From Bifidobacterium imperatoris (GTDB taxonomy: Bacteria > Actinomycetota > Actinomycetes > Actinomycetales > Bifidobacteriaceae): 41,583 nucleotides of DNA. The notes beneath the pieces were generated by a model, which saw nothing but the letters and a program-made list of their open reading frames with translations, did no database searches and was not told the DNA's origin. Below are positions 16,673 to 24,284 of this stretch, in pieces. The translations under genes and the position numbers were made by a program. The stretch is taken from the NCBI RefSeq assembly GCF_002860405.1, contig NZ_NMWV01000035.1:1-41583 (forward strand). Direction: 5' to 3'. Each line of letters begins with the position of its first letter. Position 1 is the first letter of the stretch.

Positions 16673-18370
16673 ATGGGCATTGTCTCTTCTCTTCGTCGCC
16701 GCGCCGCAGCGGTTGCGGCACTAGTATGCGCCGGCGCGCTTGCACTGACCGGCTGCTCGATTAATGCTGGGCTGAATTCTAATAATGATTCCGCGGACGC
16801 CGCTAACGCAAACACGCAAACATTCACGCCATCGAGCAACAAGTCGACCGCTACGCTGAGCATCGCCTCCGGCTCAGAAAACAAGGAAGTGGCCACCGCC
16901 ATCCAAAAGGCCGCCGATGAATCAAATGTGGCCATCACCATGCACTACATGGGATCGCTGGAAATCATGAATGCGCTCAAGAATGGCGGCGAGGATTACG
17001 ACGCCGTCTGGCCTGCCTCCTCCATGTGGATTTCAATGGGCGACACCAAACATATCGTCAAAGACGCCACCAGCACATCCACCACGCCTATCGTGTTCGG
17101 CATCGCCAAATCCAAAGCAATCAAACTCGGCTGGGCAGATGACTCCGGGAAAACCAAGCCGGTCTCCACTGCAGACATTCTCTCCGCGGTCAGCAACGGG
17201 GATCTCAAATTCTCGATGACTTCCGCCACCCAATCAAATTCAGGCGCCTCCGCTTACCTGGCCTTTATGACCGCATTGCGCGGTGGCGACCAGCCGTTAA
17301 GCGAACAGGATTTGAGCAATACTGAGCTTAAGGATTCCGTGACCAAGCTGCTCTCCGGCGTGGACCGCTCCTCCGGTTCTTCAGACTGGCTTAAAGACAT
17401 GGTGGTCGCCAAGCCTGATCGCTTCGATTCAATGGTCAACTATGAATCTCTGGTGATTCAGGCGGATAAGACACTGACCAAAAATGGTCACGATCCGTTG
17501 CTCGCCATCTACCCGTCTGATGGTATAGCCGTTTCGGATTCACCGCTGGGCTACGTGGACCGCGGCCAGAAGCTCAAGGACGCATTCGACTCGTTCGCCA
17601 AGGCGCTCAGCTCCAAGGATTCCAAGCTGGAGTTCGAACGTGCTGGTCGCCGTACCGGACTCGGCGGCGCACTCGCCTACGCATCGGATTCCCAAGTGCA
17701 GCAATCCTTCCGTGCTGAATGGGGCATCAATACTGATGCCTCCGCGCTTAAAACCATTCCATTGCCTGCAGCCTCGGTTATTAACAGCGCGCTGAACGTG
17801 TACCAGACCGTGCTGAGGAAGCCAAGCTGGACCGTGTGGGTGGTTGATTACTCCGGTTCAATGTCTGGCGAAGGCAAGGATGGTGTGGTCAAGGGCCTTA
17901 ACGCCGCACTGGACCAGAACAAAGCCAAGGCCGCTTATATCGAGCCCGCGGATGGTGATGTGAACATTCTGATTCCGTTTGAATCCGAGGCCCATGATCC
18001 GGTTAAGGCCACTGGCACGAACACCGGCAAACTACTGAACGACGCGCAAGTCACCGAAGCCAGCGGCGGCACCGATATTTACGCCGGTCTCGAAGCCGCA
18101 TTGCAGCAGCTGCCCAGTGAATCAGAAGCCTCCACATACACCACAGCCATTGTGCTGATGACTGATGGCCGTTCAATGACTGACAATCAGAAAGCATTCG
18201 AATCCGCATACCAGAGCAGTGGCCGCGATGTGCCGGTCTTCTCCATCATGTTCGGAGACGCCGATTCCAGCCAGCTGAAATCGCTCGCAAAACTCAGCAA
18301 CGCCAAGGTATTCGATGGCCGCTCTGGTGATCTTGCCTCCGTGTTCCGCCAGGTTAAGGGGTTTAACTGA
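16673..18370 (+). CDS. Lipoprotein with solute-binding domain fused to a VWA domain
   Basis: A 565-residue protein with a lipoprotein signal: basic start, hydrophobic core, and lipobox LALTGC with Cys28. Residues about 55-350 are a type 2 periplasmic-binding-protein-like domain, with MGSLEIMNALKNGGEDYDAV, the TQSNSGASAYLAFMTALRGG segment and YPSDGIAVSDSPLGYVDRG. Residues about 385-560 form a von Willebrand A domain with a complete MIDAS: DYSGSMS beginning at Asp392, the Thr in GGTDIY and the Asp in LMTDGR. VWA domains bind a metal and a protein partner, so the protein probably senses a ligand outside the membrane and docks a partner through its MIDAS (inference). The stop overlaps the start of the XpaC gene (TGATG). 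No transporter permease is encoded nearby. Confidence 0.88.
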   Translation: MGIVSSLRRRAAAVAALVCAGALALTGCSINAGLNSNNDSADAANANTQTFTPSSNKSTATLSIASGSENKEVATAIQKAADESNVAITMHYMGSLEIMNALKNGGEDYDAVWPASSMWISMGDTKHIVKDATSTSTTPIVFGIAKSKAIKLGWADDSGKTKPVSTADILSAVSNGDLKFSMTSATQSNSGASAYLAFMTALRGGDQPLSEQDLSNTELKDSVTKLLSGVDRSSGSSDWLKDMVVAKPDRFDSMVNYESLVIQADKTLTKNGHDPLLAIYPSDGIAVSDSPLGYVDRGQKLKDAFDSFAKALSSKDSKLEFERAGRRTGLGGALAYASDSQVQQSFRAEWGINTDASALKTIPLPAASVINSALNVYQTVLRKPSWTVWVVDYSGSMSGEGKDGVVKGLNAALDQNKAKAAYIEPADGDVNILIPFESEAHDPVKATGTNTGKLLNDAQVTEASGGTDIYAGLEAALQQLPSESEASTYTTAIVLMTDGRSMTDNQKAFESAYQSSGRDVPVFSIMFGDADSSQLKSLAKLSNAKVFDGRSGDLASVFRQVKGFN

Positions 18371-19170
18371 TGCTCCAAGTAATCTGCGGATTCATAGCTG
18401 GGTTGGCGCTCGCCGGCTTCGGCTTCTGGCTGGCCGGCGGCGGCGTGGTCGGTGCCGGTGTGGCCGTGGTGCTGGCCGGCCTCGGTTATGTGGCCGTATC
18501 CACATTGACCGAGCCCGAGCGGCGCATCGGCAAGATGCTGGCCTCCGCGCTGCCGAATGGGCAGAAGGCCGCTGACGCCATTGACGCTGCCAACGCTCGG
18601 CTGCGCTCGATTGCTGCGCTGACCTCCCAAGTGCGCGATGCCTCCGTGCGCGCGGAATCCAACGATTTCATCGTGGCCACGCGCGACCTGGTGAACTACG
18701 TGACCCGCGACACCTCCGCCTATCAGACGCTGCGCCACTACATCACTGTGTACGGTGAGCAAACCGAGCAGCTGCTGCGCTCCTATGTGGATGTGGAAAG
18801 CTCGGGCGCGCGCGACCAAATCGCCAAAGCGCGCACAGAAACCATCGAGGCACTGCAGGTGCTTGAGCAGACCGCGGCCGGCGAGCTGAGCCGCGCGGTC
18901 AGCGCCAAAACCTTGGGCATCGCAGCTGATTCCGATGCAATCCAGCGCTTGGCGCGCATGGATGGGTACGATGCCGCGACGCAGCCGCAATCGCAGCAGA
19001 GGCCAGCGCAACGCAATGCACAGTCGCAATTGACGAATCAGCGTGAGCAATCGGATCAATTGGAGCAGTTTGATCGACTGAGCTGGGCGAGCGGGAATCA
19101 GCCCCAGCCGGAACCAGTGCGGTCCAAGCCGGCCCAGAAACCGGCAGAAGGGCGGCAGGAGCAGGAATGA
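18370..19170 (+). CDS. xpaC: XpaC family protein (5-bromo-4-chloroindolyl phosphate hydrolysis family)
   Basis: A 266-residue protein with two closely spaced hydrophobic helices at about 2-22 and 24-46 (Gly/Ala/Val rich). A mostly helical cytoplasmic domain follows with Gln, Ala and Glu runs (ANARLRSIAALTSQVRDASV, SYVDVESSGARDQIAKARTE). The C-terminal ~70 residues are a Gln/Pro-rich disordered tail. It resembles the XpaC family, named from Bacillus subtilis where xpaC lies beside yaaN, a TelA-family gene. The same pairing here, two genes away, supports the call. Biochemical function is not established; a membrane scaffold for the TelA protein is a reasonable inference. It overlaps its neighbours by 1 bp upstream and 4 bp downstream. 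Confidence 0.72.
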   Translation: MLQVICGFIAGLALAGFGFWLAGGGVVGAGVAVVLAGLGYVAVSTLTEPERRIGKMLASALPNGQKAADAIDAANARLRSIAALTSQVRDASVRAESNDFIVATRDLVNYVTRDTSAYQTLRHYITVYGEQTEQLLRSYVDVESSGARDQIAKARTETIEALQVLEQTAAGELSRAVSAKTLGIAADSDAIQRLARMDGYDAATQPQSQQRPAQRNAQSQLTNQREQSDQLEQFDRLSWASGNQPQPEPVRSKPAQKPAEGRQEQE

Positions 19171-20273
19171 AACTATCGAAATCGAAAATCATCGGACTTA
19201 TCGCGCTGCTCGCAGTAGTGGCAGTGATCTGCGGCACCTTGGTTTGGCGACAAGCCCAGCCGAAGCCCGCGGCCCCTGTGGAACAAGTCAGCGTGAACGG
19301 TTACCTGGGCGGCGAAAAAATCGGGCTCTTCGATGATGCCAAATTTAAGGCGCTCGCCGCCGAGCAGGGCCTCAACATCGACTACCGCAAGGCCGGATCG
19401 CTGGCCATGATGGACGCCGACACCAAGGGCATGGATTACCTGTTCCCCTCCTCGCGTGCGGCCGTGGAATACGGCAAAGCCAAGGGCGTGAAGGCCGCGC
19501 AAAGCGACATCGTCTTCAACTCGCCGATTGTGCTGTACACGCATAAGGCGGTGGCCGAGGGGCTGGTGGCCAGCGGTCTGATTACCAAGGATGATTCCGG
19601 TGCGTACCACATGGACATGGCCAAAGCCGTGGACGCGATGGTCAACAACAAGACGTGGACGGACGTGGGCTACGCGAATGGTTACGGACAGTTCCGTATC
19701 GACTCCACCGACCCGGTGCAGTCGAACTCAGGCAACGAATACGCGGCGCTGATAGCCACCGTGATGAACGGTGGGCAGCCGGCCACCACGGATTCTGTGG
19801 CCCGCGACGGCGAGAAAATCAAGGCGATTTTCGCCAAGTCGGGCTGGATGGAAACCTCTTCGGAAGACGCGTTCAACCAATTCCTGACGCTCGGTGTGGG
19901 TTCGAAGCCGATGATGGTGGGCTACGAATCGCAACTGCTGGATTTGGCCGTAAACCAGCCGGACGCATTCAAACAAATCAAGGATGACGTGGTGGTCGTT
20001 TATCCCACGCCGACCGTGTGGAGCACGCACACGTTGATGGCGCTGGACGACAAAGGCTCCAAGCTGTTGAGCGTGCTGAAGAGCCAGAAAGTGCAGAAGC
20101 TCGCATGGGAGCGTCACGGTTTCCGTGCAGCCAACTTCGCCGGCACCGACTCCATCAAGCGCTTTGGCGTACCCGGTACCCTTGAGCAGGTTCCAGCCGT
20201 TTCCGAACTGCCCAACAACGACGCCATGCAGCAGCTCATCTCCACTCTGAAAGGTGTCGATTTACAGCAGTAG
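19167..20273 (+). CDS. Membrane-anchored or secreted solute-binding-like protein
   Basis: The 368-residue protein has an N-terminal hydrophobic segment (about 8-26) without a proper lipobox (AVICG), so it is probably a signal anchor. The rest is a type 2 solute-binding fold that parallels the first gene of the operon. KAGSLAMMDADTKGMDYLFP matches MGSLEIMNALKNGGEDYDAVWP, PVQSNSGNEYAALIATVMNGG matches TQSNSGASAYLAFMTALRGG, and a GYESQLL...VVVYPTPTV segment matches NYESLVI...AIYPSDGIAV. It lacks the VWA domain. Start and stop context (ATGA overlap with the XpaC gene) places it firmly in the operon. Ligand unknown; no permease genes accompany it. Confidence 0.82.
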   Translation: MKLSKSKIIGLIALLAVVAVICGTLVWRQAQPKPAAPVEQVSVNGYLGGEKIGLFDDAKFKALAAEQGLNIDYRKAGSLAMMDADTKGMDYLFPSSRAAVEYGKAKGVKAAQSDIVFNSPIVLYTHKAVAEGLVASGLITKDDSGAYHMDMAKAVDAMVNNKTWTDVGYANGYGQFRIDSTDPVQSNSGNEYAALIATVMNGGQPATTDSVARDGEKIKAIFAKSGWMETSSEDAFNQFLTLGVGSKPMMVGYESQLLDLAVNQPDAFKQIKDDVVVVYPTPTVWSTHTLMALDDKGSKLLSVLKSQKVQKLAWERHGFRAANFAGTDSIKRFGVPGTLEQVPAVSELPNNDAMQQLISTLKGVDLQQ

Positions 20274-20321
20274 CTCTCTTTTGCTCCATCATCAATCGCA
20301 GCCGTTACGAAAGGAACCCAA

Positions 20322-21503
20322 ATGACCACACAAATCACCCTCGCAGACCTCGCCAAGGGCAGCACCGCCGCTGTCACCAGCCCAGCGCTGAGCGCTGGTA
20401 CTGGCGCGGCGAATGGAGTATTAGTGCCTACTGCCGCCGAGGCACAGGCCGCCGCAGCGTTGACCCCGGACCAGCAGATCGCCAAACTGCCGGAAGCAGA
20501 CCAGCAGCAGGTCACGCAGATGGCCAGCAGCATCGACTTCACGCGCGAAGGCATCGAATCCTCCTACGGCAAGGATGCCCAGCGCGCCACCTCCACATTC
20601 GCGGACGAAATCCTGTCTGAAACCCGTTCCAAAGACACAGGCGAGGCGGGCGAGCTGCTCAACACCATGCTCGTGACCATCGATGAGGCCGAGCTCGGCG
20701 GCTTCCGTAAGATTCCGATTTTGGGACAGGTCGCCGTCTCCATTGATAAGCTGCGCCGCCGTTACCAGAAGGTTGATGCGCAGATCGACGAGATTATCGT
20801 CAAGCTTGAGGCCGCACAGTCGCGCTTGGTTGCGGACATTTCCATGTACGACACGATGTACACGCAGAACGCACAGCAGTATCGCGAGCTAAAGATCACT
20901 GTGCTGGCCGGCAAGAAGGCGCTCGCTGACTTCCGTGCCACTCAGTTGCCTGCTTTGGAGGCCGAGGCACAGAAGAGCGGCGACCCGATGCAAGCGCAGC
21001 TGCTGAAGGACTTCAAAGCCAAGCTGGATCGTTTCGAGAAGCGTCTTGACGATCTCGACCGTATTTCCGTAGTGACGTTGCAGACCGCGCCGCAGATCAA
21101 GATCATCCAGAACGCGGACCAGACCATCGTGGACAAGATCGACACCACCATCTCCACCACGATCCCGGTGTGGAAGAGCCAGATGGTAATCGCGCTGGGC
21201 CTGTCCAACCAGCGCAAGGCCCTGGATCTGCAGAACAAGGCCGACGATGTGACCAACAAGCTATTGCAGAAGAACGCGGCCGCCCTGCACAAGGGCGCGG
21301 TGGATGCCGAGAAGGCCAACCAGCGCTCCGTGGTGGAAATCGAGACGCTGGAGAAAATCAACTCCGAGCTCATCGCCACCCTGAAGGAAACCGTGCAGAT
21401 TCAGAAGGAAGGCAAGGCTAACCGCGAGGCCGCGCAGGTCAAGATGCGTCAGATCGAGTCTGACCTGAAGAATGCGCTGATTGAGAACGCCCAGCAGATG
21501 TGA
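20322..21503 (+). CDS. telA: TelA family protein (toxic anion resistance)
   Basis: A 393-residue, largely helical cytoplasmic protein without membrane segments. It carries TelA family features: an N-terminal LTPDQQIAKLPEADQQQVTQM region, the GFRKIPILGQVAVSIDKLRRRYQKVDAQID core, SLxxD-like LEAAQSRLVADISMYDTMY, and a C-terminal half of long amphipathic helices (PVWKSQMVIALGLSNQRKAL, TLEKINSELIATLKETVQIQ). TelA relatives are linked to tellurite resistance and, in Listeria monocytogenes, to nisin, bacitracin and cephalosporin tolerance, so cell-envelope stress is the likely theme. AAAGGAA precedes the ATG. It is separated by 48 bp from the solute-binding gene and is probably the last operon gene. 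Confidence 0.87.
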   Translation: MTTQITLADLAKGSTAAVTSPALSAGTGAANGVLVPTAAEAQAAAALTPDQQIAKLPEADQQQVTQMASSIDFTREGIESSYGKDAQRATSTFADEILSETRSKDTGEAGELLNTMLVTIDEAELGGFRKIPILGQVAVSIDKLRRRYQKVDAQIDEIIVKLEAAQSRLVADISMYDTMYTQNAQQYRELKITVLAGKKALADFRATQLPALEAEAQKSGDPMQAQLLKDFKAKLDRFEKRLDDLDRISVVTLQTAPQIKIIQNADQTIVDKIDTTISTTIPVWKSQMVIALGLSNQRKALDLQNKADDVTNKLLQKNAAALHKGAVDAEKANQRSVVEIETLEKINSELIATLKETVQIQKEGKANREAAQVKMRQIESDLKNALIENAQQM

Positions 21504-21577
21504 GTTTGCGGAGTTTTCCGAGTTTCGTTTGCGCGGTTTTTCGGAGTTTTGCGCCCGTATATTCCGCGTAGCCTGGC

Positions 21578-21706
21578 TGACTGTAGGATTTTGCACGTTG
21601 ACTGTAGGGGAATGAACACTGACTGTAGGGATTCCAACGAAATACGTTCAAAAACCTACAGTGAATGTCTAAAAACCTACAGTCAGCGTTGAAATTCCTA
21701 CAGTCA
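21578..21706. repeat. Array B: 21-bp-spaced TGACTGTAGG copies, three forward facing three reverse
   Basis: Forward TGACTGTAGG starts at 21578, 21599 and 21620, exactly 21 bp apart. Reverse CCTACAGT(C/G)A starts at 21655, 21676 and 21697, again exactly 21 bp apart. The whole is symmetric about 21642 and spans 129 bp of the 423-bp gap between telA and hsp20. The 11 bases after each core are looser (often TTTTnnAACAC or CAACG). The gap up to 21926 also contains an inverted repeat, GCAAGC...GCTTGC, near 21862-21883. Confidence 0.9.
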
Positions 21707-21926
21707 AGTGCGCACACTGTCTGCGGCTCGTAATCCTGATTCTGCACAATTTCACTGTGGGTAAAACTTCGGAATGATTGCCGTCGTTGGGAATTGGGTG
21801 AAGTGAAGGTCAAAGGTTGAGAGCCCGGGAGGGTTCCGGAGCCTGCCACGATAACCGCTGCAAGCCCCGCATAGAGCTTGCGGTTGGTAGCCAAACAGGT
21901 TCTCTCCTAGTTGAGGAGTACCGATT

Positions 21927-22442
21927 ATGGCAATGTTTCCGGCTTTGATGAATGACACGATGTTCTCTGATCTGTTCGACGATCCGTTCTTTGAGGGTTG
22001 GCGCAACATGGATAACCAAGTGGCTGCGGCCATGCCGGCGAACATGATGAACACGGATGTGCGTGAGACCGCCAACGGCTACGATGTCGACATCGACATG
22101 CCTGGCTTCAAGAAGGACGATATCAAGCTCGAACTCAACAACGGCTATCTGACCGTGTCCGCATCTCGCAGCAGCGAGCATGAGGATAAGGCTCCTGAGT
22201 CCGCGAATGGCGAGAACGCTCAGGCTTCCGATCAGAAGTGCGCTTGCGCTTCCGATGAGGGTCGTTGGCTGCGTCGCGAACGCTACATGGGCTCTTGCTC
22301 TCGTAGCTTCTACGTTGGCGACGACGTGAAGGAATCCGACATTCACGCCAGCTACAACAACGGCACGCTGTGCATCCAGGTTCCGAAGATGCAGGCTCAG
22401 CCGCAAGTCGAGTCCAAGCACCAGATCGCGATTGAAGGCTGA
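21927..22442 (+). CDS. hsp20: Small heat shock protein Hsp20 (alpha-crystallin family)
   Basis: A 171-residue ATP-independent holdase. The alpha-crystallin domain begins with DVRETANGYDVDIDMPGFKK, continues with DIKLELNNGYLTVSASR and ends with HASYNNGTLCIQVPK; the RERYMGSCSRSFYVGDDV strand is the usual dimerisation part. Between the strands is an acidic insertion of about 25 residues (DKAPESANGENAQASDQKCA onward) that includes CAC, longer than in most Hsp20 proteins. GAGGAG at 21913 is the ribosome binding site and sits in a small possible hairpin (CTCC...GAGGAG). I found no clear CIRCE (TTAGCACTC) or HAIR element upstream, so its regulator is not evident. Confidence 0.95.
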   Translation: MAMFPALMNDTMFSDLFDDPFFEGWRNMDNQVAAAMPANMMNTDVRETANGYDVDIDMPGFKKDDIKLELNNGYLTVSASRSSEHEDKAPESANGENAQASDQKCACASDEGRWLRRERYMGSCSRSFYVGDDVKESDIHASYNNGTLCIQVPKMQAQPQVESKHQIAIEG

Positions 22443-22456
22443 TGACGACTGAATAG

Positions 22457-22565
22457 AACTTCGTTCTGAAGCTCAGCTGTGAAGCATATGGCCCGACGGC
22501 ATCGTTCGTCGGGTCAGCCTCCGAACGAGGAGACAATCGACTGGGCTGAGAGGAATCGAAGTTCC
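22457..22565 (+). ncRNA. Possible structured RNA in the hsp20 3' region
   Basis: Nested complementarity is visible: an outer 8-bp perfect helix GAACTTCG/CGAAGTTC (22457-22464 with 22558-22565), an inner 6-bp helix CTCAGC/GCTGAG (22473-22478 with 22546-22551), and two hairpins inside, CCCGACG/CGTCGGG (22493-22514) and CCTC/GAGG (22519-22531). A clear terminator follows at 22659. It could be a 3' UTR structure or a processed RNA; chance pairing is not excluded. Confidence 0.35.
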
Positions 22566-22658
22566 CGTGCAGTTAAGCAGTCAAACTTGTTCCCTGCGCT
22601 GCTCGTTCTACGTTTTCTACGCTGACTAGTCAACGGGCGGCGGGAAACATAGTCAATA

Positions 22659-22697
22659 AAAAATGCCGAGTGAGGCAATGCCTCGCCCGGCATTTTT
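22659..22697 (+). terminator. Rho-independent terminator after hsp20
   Basis: AAAAATGCCGAGTGAGGC pairs with GCCTCGCCCGGCATTTTT across a 3-nt loop (two G/A-type mismatches) and ends in a T run. The A run on the left arm would let it work in either direction. Confidence 0.85.
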
Positions 22698-22714
22698 GTT
22701 TGTGGGCGAAGATT

Positions 22715-22822
22715 GTTCGTATGTTCGCGTGATTACGAGACCCGCGCGAACATACGAACGTTTTGCCCATCGAAATCGTTCGTAAGTTCGCGGCGGCTTC
22801 GTGAATGCGCGAACATACGAAC
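22715..22822. repeat. Array C: two 63-bp units of inverted GTTCGTATGTTCGCG
   Basis: Forward 15-mers GTTCGTA(T/A)GTTCGCG start at 22715 and 22778; reverse CGCGAACATACGAAC starts at 22745 and 22808. Each set has a 63-bp period. The cores are strong hairpin arms (15 of 15 pairs in unit one, one mismatch in unit two), with loops of 15 nt. It lies right after the hsp20 terminator and before the exporter gene, in a 514-bp gap. Confidence 0.85.
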
Positions 22823-22956
22823 GGCAAGAATGGCTCCCCCCATGATGAGTTGCGTGATCGTTGCACCATCCTTTCCGCGGAACCGCTAATTGTACGTGTT
22901 GTACGTGTCCAGAAGGTAGAGTGGCCGAGGAATACACGGGGATAGAAGGGGCTGCT

Positions 22957-23886
22957 GTGGCGGAGAATAAGGAAAATAAGCTGGCTGGCGGTCATGTGGT
23001 CTCCTCAGGTGCAACCGTTGTCGGTCTGATGGCCATTGTGCTGTGGAGCTTCATGGCCGGCACGGTGCGCATCGTGTCCGAAGGCTTCGGTGCCACGCTC
23101 GGCTCCGCGCTAATCTACACGTTCGGCGGTATCCTGCTACTGATTTTCCGTCGCCCGGCACCACTTAAAGAGTTTCCGCGCAAGTATCTGATTGGCGGCG
23201 GACTGCTGTTCGTGTTCTATGAGTCCTCGATTTCGCTTTCGCTCGGTTTGGCGTCCACCGATGCCGCATCCGTTGAGGTGAGCTTGGTCAACTACCTGTG
23301 GCCAACAATGATGGTGTTGCTCGCTGCCGGCGTTTCACACCGCAAGCACGCGGTGGCCAAAGTGTTGCCGGGCGCGGTCGTGGCCACGGCCGGCGTGGTG
23401 CTGGCGGTCGGCGGCAATTCCGGGCTTGACTGGCATGCGGCGGCCGCGCATATCGCGGAGAACCCGCTGCCATATATTCTGGCGTTCCTAGGCGCGTTCG
23501 CGTGGTCAATTTATGCGGTATTCACGCCGGCGTGGTCCAAGGGCGTGGATGGCACTTCGGTGTTCTTCCCGTGCGTGGCTGTGGCGTTGTGGATTATTCA
23601 TTTCGCATCCGGCCAGGGAATGCCGGCTCAAGCGCCGAGCTTCAAGTCATGGTTATTCGTGGCGATTACCGCCGTGGTGATCGCGGGCGGCTATGCCTGC
23701 TGGGGCTACGGCATTCTGCATGGCTCGATGGAACGCTTGGCCATCGCCTCCTATGCCACGCCGGTACTCTCCACCGGTGCCAGCGCCGCACTGCTCGGCC
23801 TCGCGCTATCCGTGCCGTTCTGGTTTGGCGCGCTGCTTGTGGCCGCTGGCTCCGTGCTGAATTACTTGGTCAGCGCGCGCAAATAA
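22957..23886 (+). CDS. yddG: DMT/EamA-family exporter, YddG-like (aromatic amino acid exporter family)
   Basis: A 309-residue transporter with about ten membrane helices in two EamA halves. The VSLVNYLWPTMMVLLAAGVS segment is characteristic of the YddG branch, which in E. coli exports aromatic amino acids and other solutes; FVFYESSISLSLGLASTDAA also fits. Substrate here is inferred. The GTG at 22957 is preferred because AAGGGG lies 5 bp upstream and the following VAENKENK begins a usual short cytoplasmic tail. An upstream in-frame GTG at 22921 with a closer GAAGGT is possible, and the open frame extends to 22861. It ends 8 bp before a convergent small gene. Confidence 0.85.
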   Translation: MAENKENKLAGGHVVSSGATVVGLMAIVLWSFMAGTVRIVSEGFGATLGSALIYTFGGILLLIFRRPAPLKEFPRKYLIGGGLLFVFYESSISLSLGLASTDAASVEVSLVNYLWPTMMVLLAAGVSHRKHAVAKVLPGAVVATAGVVLAVGGNSGLDWHAAAAHIAENPLPYILAFLGAFAWSIYAVFTPAWSKGVDGTSVFFPCVAVALWIIHFASGQGMPAQAPSFKSWLFVAITAVVIAGGYACWGYGILHGSMERLAIASYATPVLSTGASAALLGLALSVPFWFGALLVAAGSVLNYLVSARK

Positions 23887-23894
23887 GCGATTGA

Positions 23895-24233
23895 TTACTT
23901 CCCGCGGCGTTCGCTGGGCCTGCGCAACGGGTCGAGCAAGGTGTCCGGGTTGGAGATGCCGAGCATACTGCGCCCGCCAGTCGATTCCGGGTGCTTGGCG
24001 ATGATTGCCAGCGAAATCGCACCAGGAACCATAATGATCACCGCAATCGCCGCCAATCCCCAGCTCACAAAGAAACCAAGCCCCAGCGCAATGAGCACTA
24101 CGGCAACGGTCGTAATCGCAATGGTCAGTCGTGCCTGCTTCGGACCGGATGCCTGAGTCCATGTTGCTTTTGACTGCTGCTGCGGCTTGGCTGCTGCAGG
24201 GGAGTGATGTGCTTCATTATTCGCGTTGCTCAT
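23895..24233 (-). CDS. Small two-helix membrane protein, unknown function
   Basis: I do not recognise a named family. The 112-residue protein has a polar Ala/Gln-rich N terminus (SNANNEAHHSPAAAKPQQQS), two hydrophobic helices at about 37-57 and 58-77 (LTIAITTVAVVLIALGLGFF, SWGLAAIAVIIMVPGAISLA) and a basic C-terminal tail with DTLLDPLRRPSERRGK. A much longer frame upstream runs into the divergent msrAB gene and is not credible. The ATG at 24233 or an in-frame ATG at 24245 are the sensible starts; neither has a strong ribosome binding site. It is convergent with the exporter gene and divergent from msrAB. Confidence 0.65.
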   Translation of the reverse strand: MSNANNEAHHSPAAAKPQQQSKATWTQASGPKQARLTIAITTVAVVLIALGLGFFVSWGLAAIAVIIMVPGAISLAIIAKHPESTGGRSMLGISNPDTLLDPLRRPSERRGK

Positions 24234-24284
24234 AATCTCAAGCATATTCCGTGCAGAGTAGTTGTTCAGAGTAACGTGAGGCGT

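Noticed and set aside
16673..20273. ABC importer operon, because two solute-binding domains are present
   Set aside because: No permease or ATP-binding subunit is encoded; the partners are VWA, XpaC and TelA proteins.
21750..21926. CIRCE or HAIR operator upstream of hsp20
   Set aside because: Neither TTAGCACTC-N9-GAGTGCTAA nor CTTGAGT-N7-ACTCAAG is present; only a weak GCAAGC...GCTTGC inverted repeat is seen.
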